DNA of 64,000 nucleotides from Lachnospiraceae bacterium (GCA_022510525.1 JAFLTH010000001.1:83317-147316), one strand, 5' to 3'. Numbered from the stretch's first letter, positions 48,207-59,020 are shown. Translations and numbers: made by a program. The notes: generated from the letters alone by a model not told the origin.

Positions 48207-48301
48207 TGTATTTAATTTTGATAGCATTGTATTACACAGAAACTGTATTGTCTATAAAATTGAACTAATGTACAATTTTATGTTCTGACGTACAAGTAAC
48301 T
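48207..48301 (-). promoter_or_regulatory. LytTR-type direct-repeat site plus promoter
   Basis: minus strand TTGTACGTCAGAACATAAAATTGTACATT, 12 bp, TAGACA, 17 bp, TACAAT. Confidence 0.65.
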
Positions 48302-48374
48302 TATCATTCAGTAACATTCAAAAAGACGTTTATTTGATTGTCGCTTTTATCAAATAAACATCTTTTCCATAAAA

Positions 48375-49361
48375 TCATATGTCAATTTCCTTTAAATATG
48401 TCCCCATAGCCATCATTAGATCAGTTGCATTTACATCATCTTTATATGGTAAATCCGGAGTTTCTTCTATATAATAGGTGCGATATCTGTCCATAACCTG
48501 TAACATATCTTCTTCCTGATTATCAAAATCGGCTTTCGTTAGCTGCGCTCCCCTTTCATTTTGAATGGATACGGCAAGTTCCCTCTCTTCCGCGATTGCC
48601 GGGGGCGTGTTCCTTACCTCTTCGGACAAAGCATGTGATACACTTTTCGTATCCTGCTTCTCCTTTCTTCCAAGCCCAAGTAAACCCCTCTTCTTTTTCC
48701 CATCCCCGATATAATGCTGATACAGTTCATTCCCCTGCAGCATACGGGTAATGGCACCGGGCAGGCTTGCCGCCAATACCCAGTTTTCTTTTGTGTTTAA
48801 CCGTGAGGCTGCAAACCGGTACTTCTGATCCACATCCTCTGCAAGCATTCCGGTTTCCACAAACTCCAAATATGAGTTCAGGTATTCCGTGTTTGCTATA
48901 TTATCCGCTTTCTCCCGGTCGCGGGCTGTTTCTATTCCATAATACTTTCTGGCTTCCGCATTTGTCCTCTTTTTCTTCAGCAGTATCAAAAATCTTCTCG
49001 GATCTGCCTCATCCAGAAACAGTGCATCATATATTCCGCAGGCATACAGCAACTTGATGTAGTCATCTCCATAGTGGGTTTTATCCAAAAGGAAGATGAT
49101 CCTGTTCTCCCCTATGTCTGTTAGCTGCATCAGCTCCTCTTTTTCATATGGGTTGCCGCTCTGGAGGTTTTCCTCCAAAATCATCAATAAGCCTTCCTCT
49201 TGATCCTTTGCATACTGATATACTCCTTCCTTGCGGTACCGGCATACGGTCTGCAGGCTTTTCCCTTTTCGCCCCAGCTCCTGTTCCAAAGGCTCCCGTA
49301 GCTTCCCGCTGGTTTCCAGGGAGAGTCCATATAAGATTTTAATTTCTGAGTCCATTCCCAT
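48375..49361 (-). CDS. hypothetical protein
   Basis: 328-aa ORF, operonic with 49376-49753. Confidence 0.6.
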   Translation of the reverse strand: MGMDSEIKILYGLSLETSGKLREPLEQELGRKGKSLQTVCRYRKEGVYQYAKDQEEGLLMILEENLQSGNPYEKEELMQLTDIGENRIIFLLDKTHYGDDYIKLLYACGIYDALFLDEADPRRFLILLKKKRTNAEARKYYGIETARDREKADNIANTEYLNSYLEFVETGMLAEDVDQKYRFAASRLNTKENWVLAASLPGAITRMLQGNELYQHYIGDGKKKRGLLGLGRKEKQDTKSVSHALSEEVRNTPPAIAEERELAVSIQNERGAQLTKADFDNQEEDMLQVMDRYRTYYIEETPDLPYKDDVNATDLMMAMGTYLKEIDI

Positions 49362-49375
49362 AATACATTCCTTCC

Positions 49376-49753
49376 TTAATCAATGTGCTCATCGGGATAT
49401 GCACTGTCGGACGGGGTATGGATGTTGACCGGAAGAATTAGTTTACGGTTTTCTGTAATATAGGGCTGCATAATATCAATTCCCTTCCCCTTAATTACGA
49501 GGGACTCGGTATATTCCACAACTGCCCTGACATCCTCCTCGTCCATACCGGACAGCATCTGCACTAATACTGTTGCACTTTTCCTTTTCAGCTTCATGCG
49601 CTTAGCTGTGTCCGCTATGCTCTTTAGCCAGCTTTCCTTTTGGGAAAACAGCTCTCCCCTGCCGGCACCCTCATCAAGTACCGCCTTGGCAGCGTCCCTT
49701 AAGATCTGACACTCCCGATACTGGATTTCAATCCTGTTATCAATGTATCTCAT
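49376..49753 (-). CDS. hypothetical protein
   Basis: 125-aa ORF. Confidence 0.55.
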   Translation of the reverse strand: MRYIDNRIEIQYRECQILRDAAKAVLDEGAGRGELFSQKESWLKSIADTAKRMKLKRKSATVLVQMLSGMDEEDVRAVVEYTESLVIKGKGIDIMQPYITENRKLILPVNIHTPSDSAYPDEHID

Positions 49754-50053
49754 GGTCTTTCTCCTTTCCCTTTTTTTTCTATTCTAGCGTGAATATAAGG
49801 GAAGTGTCAAAATTCCACGCGATTTTTTTATTTTACCCTTCTTTCTCATTCTATGCAATCTGCGGTACGGGAAGTGTTTGTACAAAAGAGCCTGCTTATG
49901 AATATACTTTCCCTCAAAATACAGATTTGTAAATACTCATCCAAAAAGGTACAATTCAGATTTATCGCGACTTTCCCGGCATTTGTGGTTATTGCGGCGG
50001 TTCGGCGTTTCCATTACGCTAGACCTATACGCTGATTATAAAGGAGATTTCAT

Positions 50054-51931
50054 ATGCATAACAAAGAATGCCTTCCTGCCTGTTACCGGTATATAAAGGA
50101 AGATAACCGAAGCCATATACTGTATACGCTAGCCACAAAAAACACAAAAAACGGCGCTGCATCTGCCGCTGAGTTTCACTCCCTTTTATGTGCTGCGGAC
50201 TTATCCTCTACGGATGAACCGCTTCCGGCGCTGATGGAAGAGATATCCTGTTTTACAATTGTATCTAATTACAAGTGCGGCTTCATCTGCGCCTTATGTC
50301 CCTATTCTGCCCGGTATAAGAACAGGTTTGCTGCTGAGGAAGAGATACTTTTGGCTTACAGCCTGAAAAATTATCACTGCTTTCAAAGCTTAAAGAAACT
50401 GGGCTTAAACCCTAATGTCTTTCAGTCACTGTTTCTTTTAAACAAGTTTCCCTCCGGAAAAATTGTCGCAACACTGCCGTTATTAAAGCTTGCGTACAAT
50501 TATCTGGAGCATACCGCAAAACCGAATACGGACTTCAGGGAATACCCAACTGCCATTGCTGAGGCGCTGGATCAGAACAACCACGAAAAGCTTTTGCCGC
50601 AGAATATACAGACTATCCGTGAAGTCCTTTCCAGACTGCAGCGCGAATACAGGAATGCCAAAGAAAACGATGTGCAGGGAGTTCTGGAAATGTGTCTTAA
50701 CCCCTCTACCACAGCAAAGGCGTCTCCTCTTCCACCGTCTGCAACGAAGGAAAATGCTACGCCCAAGAAACCGCCCGCACCTGATAAGGAACCGCCTGCA
50801 GAATGCATGACAGGACTGCTTCAAAAGCCGGAGCAGAAAAAAGCCTCGGAAAAAGCATCCAATGACAAGCCGGTGATATCGGAAGCCAGCATATTACAGC
50901 TTCATACTTCCAAGGCTACAAAGCCACCAAAAAACAATGGGGAAGAAGCTACAAAAAATGTTGAGAGTGACTCTGATCTGTATCTTCCCCTCTCCTTTTC
51001 TGCAAAAGATGCGGAGAATACGGGTTATCCATTCTTTGTTATGAATGGATGCCCGGGGGAGCTTCATCAGTTTGAGGCTTTTCTGCTGTACAATCCCATT
51101 ATGGGGGTAGAATTGGTTACGGATAATGAAACTGAGAAAGATATGCTGCTGTTCTGTGCATCAAATTCGTTTTACTATATTCCTGCAGAAAATATCCCTG
51201 TTCTAGCGTTGCTCCGCACGTATTTTTCCAAAAGCAGTGTCAGACGGCAAGTCTGCCTAGAGCCATACCGACTGTTCTATTGCTTCAGACAGCAGGATAT
51301 TCCTTATGAAAATATCTATTCCTTGAGGACTTCCTATAAGGTATTGGCTGATGCTCAGGGGAAATGTGGAATGAAACCGCTCGCTGGCATGATAAAAGAG
51401 CTTACATCTAGGGAAAATCTGTACAGTCTACCCCCACATATCTTTTCTATGCTTCATTATGTAAAAATGCATGAAGTGTTGGAGAACAATCCTTTGATGC
51501 AAGATGAACAAGTGAGAAGTAAATTTAAGATGCTCTCAGGGATTGATACCCTGATGGGTATTTCATATGAATTGAAAGACGTCGCAGATTCCTCCGCCTC
51601 TTTATTTACCAGGAACCAGAAAGGGGAAGTCTCCTTTTCCTACCATCCAGATATGGTGATGAAAAACGGAATCTGCTCTGTTACTTTCACTCTATCCGCA
51701 TCCGGATCTTTGAACAGCCTTGTTTCCAACCTGCTTTACCGCTTTGCAAAGCAGCACCTGCCGGAAAAGTTCGGGTATCGGATGCTGCGATTTACATCAG
51801 ACTCATTTACGATTGCCACTACGGAGGATAATTATGCCCAACTATGTGAGATTGTGGCGAATCTATCTACGTTTCTGGCAGAAAAGCAGGGGCTTATGCC
51901 TTTGACAGTAAAAGAGGAGCGGCATTCGTAA
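50054..51931 (+). CDS. hypothetical protein, two domains with Pro/Lys-rich linker
   Basis: 625-aa ORF, AAGGAG RBS. Confidence 0.65.
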   Translation: MHNKECLPACYRYIKEDNRSHILYTLATKNTKNGAASAAEFHSLLCAADLSSTDEPLPALMEEISCFTIVSNYKCGFICALCPYSARYKNRFAAEEEILLAYSLKNYHCFQSLKKLGLNPNVFQSLFLLNKFPSGKIVATLPLLKLAYNYLEHTAKPNTDFREYPTAIAEALDQNNHEKLLPQNIQTIREVLSRLQREYRNAKENDVQGVLEMCLNPSTTAKASPLPPSATKENATPKKPPAPDKEPPAECMTGLLQKPEQKKASEKASNDKPVISEASILQLHTSKATKPPKNNGEEATKNVESDSDLYLPLSFSAKDAENTGYPFFVMNGCPGELHQFEAFLLYNPIMGVELVTDNETEKDMLLFCASNSFYYIPAENIPVLALLRTYFSKSSVRRQVCLEPYRLFYCFRQQDIPYENIYSLRTSYKVLADAQGKCGMKPLAGMIKELTSRENLYSLPPHIFSMLHYVKMHEVLENNPLMQDEQVRSKFKMLSGIDTLMGISYELKDVADSSASLFTRNQKGEVSFSYHPDMVMKNGICSVTFTLSASGSLNSLVSNLLYRFAKQHLPEKFGYRMLRFTSDSFTIATTEDNYAQLCEIVANLSTFLAEKQGLMPLTVKEERHS

Positions 51932-52435
51932 CTGCCAAAAAACAGAATAACCCTCCTATTGTACTCAAAATATAAACTATAGAGGATATATCTTACAATA
52001 TTTTCATTCAGTAATTGGTTCTCCAATTTCATCACCATCATAATTGTACACACTTTCATAATTATAATCTGTCATCCTAATTTCCTGAATTGACTTAGGC
52101 ACCGCAAGCTCTACTAAACAATTTGCAATAACATTGGTGTCTTCACTCAATGTAGATTCATGTGATAATAAAAGAATTTTCTTTTTCTGTGAATGCTTCC
52201 TCTATTCAGCGCATTAAATTTGTTATCACAACTGTATATATTTTTTCAATAAGTCTGATACTACTTATTCATTTATTTTTGTAAAATCATGCAAAGAAAA
52301 AGGTGTAGTATCAAGATTTTGTCTAGATTGCAAACTATATATATAGTACAATATATAAAAGTAGACATATCGTTGTATTTTGGGGATATGTCTTGCGGAA
52401 CTGTAAAAAAGGCGATGTGTGAAAGGGGAAAAACA

Positions 52436-55400
52436 ATGAAAATGCAGAAAGGGAAAGTAATGCTTGGAACGAGTGCCAATCTGATTTTGGGATTTGATCC
52501 GGCATGGCAGCTAGGTGAAACAGGAAATAATGGTTTATTTTTAGGCGCAGATAAACCGTTGGAGGAGATACAGATTGATGTTCCGGTGCCCGGGGAAACG
52601 GACTATGAATGGAGTTGTCCGAAGATAACCGTTCATGATGATGCAGAATCGTTATTGCAAGAAATATTTCCATACAAAATTAGCTCACCAAGTGATGGAA
52701 CAGAAATGCTGGATGTAAATCTAGGAGTAATGCTGATTGGGGATCAGGATCGGGAAATGGCTGTTAAAAAACTGTCCGGAACTCTCGGAGTGGATTTGTC
52801 CAAACCATATGGTTATGTACTTGTCCGGATCGAACGCATATCCGGAGAAGTGAAGCACCCTGTATATGGCGGTGATATCATCCTACATCCGAACCCAAAA
52901 CACAAAAATGAAGAAATGGGCATTTGTGAGAATTTTCGTTCGGATTTGATAAAAATACGAAAGGCAACGGATAAAGAAAATGACTTTAATCCAGCTCTAT
53001 TTACGGTGGAAAAGGCGCGAAAGTGCTTGGAATTTTATGATACATATGGAACGCATTTTGTATCACAGGCGGTTTGTGGGGATGCTATTTTTCAGGTTTT
53101 TGCATATGAGAAAATGAACTATGAAAGAGTAAAAAATATTTATGAGAAAAATGATTTTACAGAAGAAAAGGCGCTTAATTTCCTGCCATACATAACAGAT
53201 GCAAATACAGGTGCATTTGGGTATGTAAAAGAATATGGAAAGATATTGTGCTACAGCGGTGATCCGCAACTGGTACAAGACCAGAAAAACGGAAAGTGGT
53301 GGGATGAAAAATGGAGCGAGAGGGATTGCATTTTCACGCCGTTTTTTTGGAATGGTCCGATGAAAATATCAGAATTAAATCGTAACTATTCAAAAAATCT
53401 TCCTTTATACTATACATTGACTTCCCTTTTCATCTTTGCGGAATATGGCCGCAGACTGGCACTCAAACGGGTGTTTAAGGGCGCAATGGTTCAAAAATTT
53501 GGTACGGCGGTTAAACCTTATTTTTCAAAATATTTTCCTTATAATAAGTCAGATCTTCCTGCCTATCATGACATTATGGGTTTTGTTTCAACGATTGCAA
53601 CGCGGACCATCAATACATATAAGCCTAATCTGAATATTGACGAGCTACAGTTTGTGGCTTCTTCGGATAGTAATTCTTTTACACTTGTTTCAAATCTGGT
53701 TTCGGCTTCATCATCAAGGCATAGTTTCCCGGGAAAGGATGCGGTATTTGTATTCCAAAATGCGGATTTTGAGAGTGATGATTTTGTTACAGTCATTGAA
53801 CTGGGTGAAGAGGCGTATAAAAATTGTGTAATCTCCTGTAAAGAGTTTTATGGGTGTCTGCAAATTTTATCGGGAAACAGTGGGAAACATATAACGATTG
53901 TTGATGGGATCTGTTACACGACAGATTCCAAAAAGAATGTAGTCAGGCAGATGGTTACGGCCGTCAGGGATATAAGGCATAAATATGATACGTTCGATCT
54001 GTTACGGGTGAAAAATTCCATCATTTATTCCTATACATTTGCAAACTCTGTCATGAGCAGCATTTCTCTTGGGAACTGTATAAGTTCATCCTGCAGATTT
54101 GCACAGGAAACAATGGCCTGGCTTGGTGAGATGATACCGGAAGGCTGCATGGATCCGGAGCTTTTGGATATCCGGGTTTTGGCACTAGATAATATAAGAA
54201 TGTATCAAAGTTCAAATCATATATCATATGTGCCAATTTTGCCCCCTGAGAAATATAGTAAGCAATGCAAAAATATTCTTAACTATATTGATGAGATACA
54301 ACGTCAGATAGATTATTATCAACAGAAAATCGAGCAACGTAAAACGCAGGAGTTAATCATAGATGTTGGTAAGGCATTGGATAAAAATATCATTGAGTCA
54401 GGGAAATTACTTTCTAGATTAATTCAGGCAAACGCCCGTCAACAGCAGGAATTGACCCAATACTATGATTCGATCATTTCAGTTAAAAAATCTGAATTGG
54501 TCCAATTGAACCAAAAGACAGATTCCCTTGAAATTGAATTGAGCGGCCAGAAGGCACAGGTGGAAAATGCAGTTATTGCATATAAAGAAGCGGTTGAAAT
54601 CTGGAAAACAAATGCTGAGATAAAATTTGGACTTGATATGGCGACCACATTATTTACTGCTGTGACTTCAATTGCGATTCCGGCAAGTTCTGTCGAGGCG
54701 GTGAAAGATCTTGGTCTGCTGGTTCAGAGGATTCAGAAACTGTTAAATATTACAAATAATGTTTATGAGGTATATACGCTTACAGAGCAGTCGGTTCCGG
54801 CATTGAAAAATGCGGAAGAAGCATTGTGTGATCTAGACGACTGTGATTTTGATGTTACAAACTCATCGGCATGGAATGAATGCAGTATTCAACTGAATTA
54901 CCTTTTGAATATGGGGCCGGACATAGAAGAAAAGAGGACCTTATTAAAAGAATTTTCGCTTCTTATGCTAAAGGGTAAAAATTATATGTCTGCTAAAAGT
55001 TCAGCTGTCCAGTTGTCAAGAGACATATACAACCAGCAGAGAATGAAGGTTCACAGTAAGAATCAACAGGAACGTCTGGATGCACTTTCTTATGATTTGG
55101 AGCCAGCAAATCTGCCATCACTGGATCCGCTTTCCGTGGATCTGGTCGGACTGACCGGAGATCTTATGTTCATTCAGTCCCAGATGTTTGCCATGCTTGC
55201 CAAGACATTTTTAGTTTATGATCAGTCACTGCAGTATCGCAATCTTCAGCCTGCTACTGAGATTACATCTTTCGACCTGATGTCTTTTAAGGGGGCGATT
55301 GTCAGACAGAATTCAAATACAATAGAAGCGGAGACCAAACTCGCCGCTGTGCAGGTTTCTACGACAAAAGGTATTGATCTGAAAGTTAGTGTGCCGGTTT

Positions 55401-57370
55401 CCCAACTGACAAATGGAAACACCTATGTTCTTACTGTTATGCTGGATAATCTGAACTTCTCGAAATATGTTGATGTCAGGATAAAGTCGGTTGTTGCCCG
55501 GATTGACGGTATTTCCGGTACCGACGATCACAAATATTTTGTCCGGCTAAATTATCCTGGAAACACTTTTTGTAACAAGGATTTGAACAATAATGTTCGT
55601 ATGTTCTGCACAAATGCCAGGGAGCGTATTTATGAATACAATGCTGACACAGGACAGCCAAACTTTACGGACGGTGGAGAAAGCTGGTCTGAAAATGTCA
55701 GTGCAGTTACCCCTTTTTCCGAGTGGGAAATCAGTTTACCGAAAAAACTAAATCAAGGGTTAAAGTTTTCTGGTGTAATGGCCGAAGTCACACTGACATT
55801 TGTTCTTGATACAAGAATTGTAAACGAGGCAAATCTGAGACAGCGGTGTAATTCTGGTAAATTATCAACAATTGATGAATTGGTCAAAGAGATGAAAGAG
55901 GGAAACGCACTGAATGACTGGGATGTCGTCTTCAATTTGTCATTAGAAAAAATTAATGAAGTTTTGGAAAAGCAGCATAAAGCACTAACAAAGGACACTT
56001 TATATTGTGCACACATTAAATTTAATACTGATTATGTGGTATCATCCAGAACAATCGGAATGAAAAAAATTGAATTTGACTACACATATCCCAAAATATC
56101 TTTCCTGGCAAATGATCCAACCAGAGTACAGATGGTGATACCAATCTCGAGCGGAACGGTACAGACGGGTGAGAAAAATAGTATAACAAATGAGGAATTT
56201 TGGGATGATCCAGAACCAGTGGGTGATGACGCGTATATATTGGCCGATTTACCGATAAGCAGGGTAGAAGGAGCGGTCAAGGCCTCTAATCCTGAGCATA
56301 AGAATATATTAAGTATTGTTCTCAATCTTGCAGAGGGAACATTTGATCCAAAAAATATGAGAGTTGAAGGTGGCGCAGACAAGGCAGCATTTAATAGGGG
56401 GCTTGAGGAATACTTTACAACTAAACCCGTCATATTTGTAATCAACTCACTGAATATGGAAAATATGTCAGTGTTAGATGATCTAAAGCCGAATGAATTT
56501 GTATTTAAAACATTAATAACGAAAAATGATACGGAGATTCTTCAGATTTTTATCATGACAAAAAACCGGAAGAAATTGAATTACAGTCTTGCTCATCTCA
56601 ATTCCGTCAGTGAGCCGATTCCAGATGGGAGCAAATGTAGCCTTTTTATTAGCAGTAAGCTTTTTTTCAAAGATATTATGCCTCAAAGCATTAAGAAAAA
56701 TGGCTGGAAATTAGAGGGCATACAGCCGAAAGATAATACTTCTTTGGTGAACTGGATTGGAAAAGTAAGCCAAGGCTCCTTTATAGCAACCGTTGATTTG
56801 AGCAAAATGAATAGAATCGACAACCGTACCCCCAGTGTGACATATGATTATAAGTATTATATTAGAGGAGGTTCTGTAATTCTGCCTGTAACCGATATGA
56901 AACTAGAACCAAATGGAAATGCGATTAAAGCCAGTTTTTCAGCATTACAGAATCAGGAATATATCGAAAATTGTATAACGACGTCTTACGGGTACTTTAT
57001 AGGCGAATCGGAATCTACATTGAGATCGGAATACAATTTGACCATCAATGCCAATATTCCGCTTAAAATCAGTGGAAAAGGAAGGAATCAAAAGATTTCA
57101 ATGTCTATGACAGATAGGGATTGTCAAATTACCGGGCATATGTCAGGTGGAGGTCCATGCGGCTGTGGTGTTGACATTCAAGCTGAGTTTAATAAGCGGC
57201 TTAAAGAACAGGTTCCAGAACAAATAAAAGCCAATATGAATATGGATTTTGATGCGATTTCCTTATTTGCTATTAAAAACCTTCTTTTTGTAGATGACGA
57301 CTATATAACCTTCAGCAATGTTGCAATTCCGGGAGATGTCATTATTACAGGAACTTTTAATAATGAATAA
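52436..57370 (+). CDS. giant MACPF-like protein with coiled-coil and beta-rich C-terminal regions
   Basis: FYDTYGTHFVSQAVCGDAIFQVFAYEK matches the MACPF signature (Y-G-T-H-F); start moved from 52289 to ATG after GAAAGGGG. Confidence 0.6.
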   Translation: MKMQKGKVMLGTSANLILGFDPAWQLGETGNNGLFLGADKPLEEIQIDVPVPGETDYEWSCPKITVHDDAESLLQEIFPYKISSPSDGTEMLDVNLGVMLIGDQDREMAVKKLSGTLGVDLSKPYGYVLVRIERISGEVKHPVYGGDIILHPNPKHKNEEMGICENFRSDLIKIRKATDKENDFNPALFTVEKARKCLEFYDTYGTHFVSQAVCGDAIFQVFAYEKMNYERVKNIYEKNDFTEEKALNFLPYITDANTGAFGYVKEYGKILCYSGDPQLVQDQKNGKWWDEKWSERDCIFTPFFWNGPMKISELNRNYSKNLPLYYTLTSLFIFAEYGRRLALKRVFKGAMVQKFGTAVKPYFSKYFPYNKSDLPAYHDIMGFVSTIATRTINTYKPNLNIDELQFVASSDSNSFTLVSNLVSASSSRHSFPGKDAVFVFQNADFESDDFVTVIELGEEAYKNCVISCKEFYGCLQILSGNSGKHITIVDGICYTTDSKKNVVRQMVTAVRDIRHKYDTFDLLRVKNSIIYSYTFANSVMSSISLGNCISSSCRFAQETMAWLGEMIPEGCMDPELLDIRVLALDNIRMYQSSNHISYVPILPPEKYSKQCKNILNYIDEIQRQIDYYQQKIEQRKTQELIIDVGKALDKNIIESGKLLSRLIQANARQQQELTQYYDSIISVKKSELVQLNQKTDSLEIELSGQKAQVENAVIAYKEAVEIWKTNAEIKFGLDMATTLFTAVTSIAIPASSVEAVKDLGLLVQRIQKLLNITNNVYEVYTLTEQSVPALKNAEEALCDLDDCDFDVTNSSAWNECSIQLNYLLNMGPDIEEKRTLLKEFSLLMLKGKNYMSAKSSAVQLSRDIYNQQRMKVHSKNQQERLDALSYDLEPANLPSLDPLSVDLVGLTGDLMFIQSQMFAMLAKTFLVYDQSLQYRNLQPATEITSFDLMSFKGAIVRQNSNTIEAETKLAAVQVSTTKGIDLKVSVPVSQLTNGNTYVLTVMLDNLNFSKYVDVRIKSVVARIDGISGTDDHKYFVRLNYPGNTFCNKDLNNNVRMFCTNARERIYEYNADTGQPNFTDGGESWSENVSAVTPFSEWEISLPKKLNQGLKFSGVMAEVTLTFVLDTRIVNEANLRQRCNSGKLSTIDELVKEMKEGNALNDWDVVFNLSLEKINEVLEKQHKALTKDTLYCAHIKFNTDYVVSSRTIGMKKIEFDYTYPKISFLANDPTRVQMVIPISSGTVQTGEKNSITNEEFWDDPEPVGDDAYILADLPISRVEGAVKASNPEHKNILSIVLNLAEGTFDPKNMRVEGGADKAAFNRGLEEYFTTKPVIFVINSLNMENMSVLDDLKPNEFVFKTLITKNDTEILQIFIMTKNRKKLNYSLAHLNSVSEPIPDGSKCSLFISSKLFFKDIMPQSIKKNGWKLEGIQPKDNTSLVNWIGKVSQGSFIATVDLSKMNRIDNRTPSVTYDYKYYIRGGSVILPVTDMKLEPNGNAIKASFSALQNQEYIENCITTSYGYFIGESESTLRSEYNLTINANIPLKISGKGRNQKISMSMTDRDCQITGHMSGGGPCGCGVDIQAEFNKRLKEQVPEQIKANMNMDFDAISLFAIKNLLFVDDDYITFSNVAIPGDVIITGTFNNE

Positions 57371-57655
57371 ATAAATAATCAGTTCTGTCAGTAATTCTTA
57401 CATCATTATATCAGTACAATTTAACAGATTAGGTTTATAGTGTCATTTGCATGAAATTTTATGCAGATGGCACTTTTTCTTCAATCAGTTTTTAACGTAT
57501 CAGAAATAAAAATTGAAAAGACTCGCAAAACAAGTAGCCTTTATGTCTAATTTTGCTTAGAGATCAAATCGGAAGTGATTTTCCGATTTATCCTATTATC
57601 CTCAGTAAGTTTTTATTCAAAGAATAGTATCCAGACTTGAAGAGTATTAAGATGC

Positions 57656-58303
57656 TTAGCCATTATAATGTCTCGCTGCGAAATTTCTCATTATCTCTTC
57701 TTTTGTCTTTTCATCCTCCGCGTTTTCGGAGTAACAAAAACTTATAATATATTCATCGGCGTATTCTTGATACACATCAGGTCGTAACAGCCTTGTCTTA
57801 TTATCATTAAAGATACTTCGATGCCGCTGTACACCATCTACAAAGGGATTTCTTTTAATACCGATACAATATATTTTATTAGGGTTTTCGTTATCATATC
57901 TACTTAGGTTTGCTGCCATAACCCGCCGTTGTACATCACTTTTATTTTCTGTTACCTCGATAGGAATAAAACCCGCTAAACGTTCATAGAACTGCTCGAT
58001 AAACACTCCTAAATTTTCCTGATATTCTACACCAAAAAAAGTTCTAATATTACCTATCGGTACAATGTCTGTCATAAATCCATTGGCGTTAACGGGAATC
58101 AGCAATCTACTGTCCAAATTGTCCTGTCGTATAAATTCAAGTTTCAACAGCGCATACTGCGGTTTCCTTTCATTTTCTGTATATAATTTTACCAGTACAA
58201 TGTATTGGACTCTTTTATACTGGAATAGAAATGAATCCATAATCCATCCCTTTGTCTCCATATCAGTTTTTAATGTTCGTAGATTCTCAAATACATGAGG
58301 CAT
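57656..58303 (-). CDS. hypothetical protein, paralog of 27900-28526
   Basis: FFGVEYQENLGVFIEQFYERL; QRHRSIFNDNKTRLLRPDVY; MRNFAAR. Confidence 0.6.
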   Translation of the reverse strand: MPHVFENLRTLKTDMETKGWIMDSFLFQYKRVQYIVLVKLYTENERKPQYALLKLEFIRQDNLDSRLLIPVNANGFMTDIVPIGNIRTFFGVEYQENLGVFIEQFYERLAGFIPIEVTENKSDVQRRVMAANLSRYDNENPNKIYCIGIKRNPFVDGVQRHRSIFNDNKTRLLRPDVYQEYADEYIISFCYSENAEDEKTKEEIMRNFAARHYNG

Positions 58304-58361
58304 ATACCTTTCTTCCTTAGTTTTAATGCAATTAAATTGTGGCCAGTTATAAATAATTATA

Positions 58362-58432
58362 CATTATATTTTCTTGATATCAAAACGCAAGTCTGATTGT
58401 CTAATATACAACTTTTTAGCATAACATCAATA
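58362..58432 (-). promoter_or_regulatory. possible LytTR half-site promoter
   Basis: minus strand AAAAAGTTGTATATT, 12 bp, TTGCGT, 16 bp, TATAAT; distal half-site poorly conserved. Confidence 0.35.
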
Positions 58433-58499
58433 GAAATTCCTTTTATAAATGCAAACTGGTATTAACAGTTAGTTTTTACTGGCGCGATGATATAATAAC

Positions 58500-58615
58500 T
58501 TTCACTTTGTAACTTTCCAATAATATCTTTCAACAAGTTACCATTTTTTCTGTTTACTACTGTATTTTAGGCAATTGCAAATAATTTGCAAAGAAAACTT
58601 AATAACCTATTTCGA
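58500..58615. repeat. diverged direct repeat, copy 1
   Basis: shares ATATCTTTCAACAAGTTAC (58523-58541) and flanks with 62720-62840. Confidence 0.6.
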
Positions 58616-58783
58616 CCAATACATACTCGTTCATCTCTAGCCGAAATACATAGCCCGTGCTTAGTATATATTGAGTCTATGACTAATATCTCCTTATGAA
58701 TCTAGTTGTCCTAATTCCCCATCATAAAAAATGACCTCCTGAAATTGATACAATAATTATACTATGCAGAAGGTCATAATTCT

Positions 58784-59020
58784 TTAATTTATTTGTTCGT
58801 CGACGTGAACTATGCGACCTGTTAACGGGTCCACCTTGCCCCACTTTGGGATACCCTCTCACGGATGTGTAAATAATCTCGTAATGTACTTTTCAGGTAA
58901 TTCCAAAACTCCACCGTTACTTTGGCAGCAAGTTCCAGCGTCTCAAAGATAGCACTCGTAAAATCACACCCAGAAAAATTCATATTGAATATAGTATAAA
59001 TATTAAACGGAGTTCTATGT
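58784..59020 (-). pseudogene. decayed copy of the NACHT protein C-terminus
   Basis: IYTIFNMNFSGCDFTSAIFETLELAAKV-frameshift-SNGGVLELPEKYITRLFTHP* aligns to IYTIINLNLFGCDFTGAVFETLELAAKVKSNGGILKLPEEYHTRLLPEW. Confidence 0.8.

Noticed and set aside
18500-48300. Conjugative element with a complete transfer system
   Set aside because: Core-like small genes, SSB and a recombinase are present, but no relaxase, coupling protein or VirB4 is visible, so conjugation cannot be claimed.
50054-51931. Possible polymerase/exonuclease-like similarity in the 625-aa protein
   Set aside because: Only vague resemblance of FYYIPAENIPVLALLRTYF; no catalytic motif could be identified.
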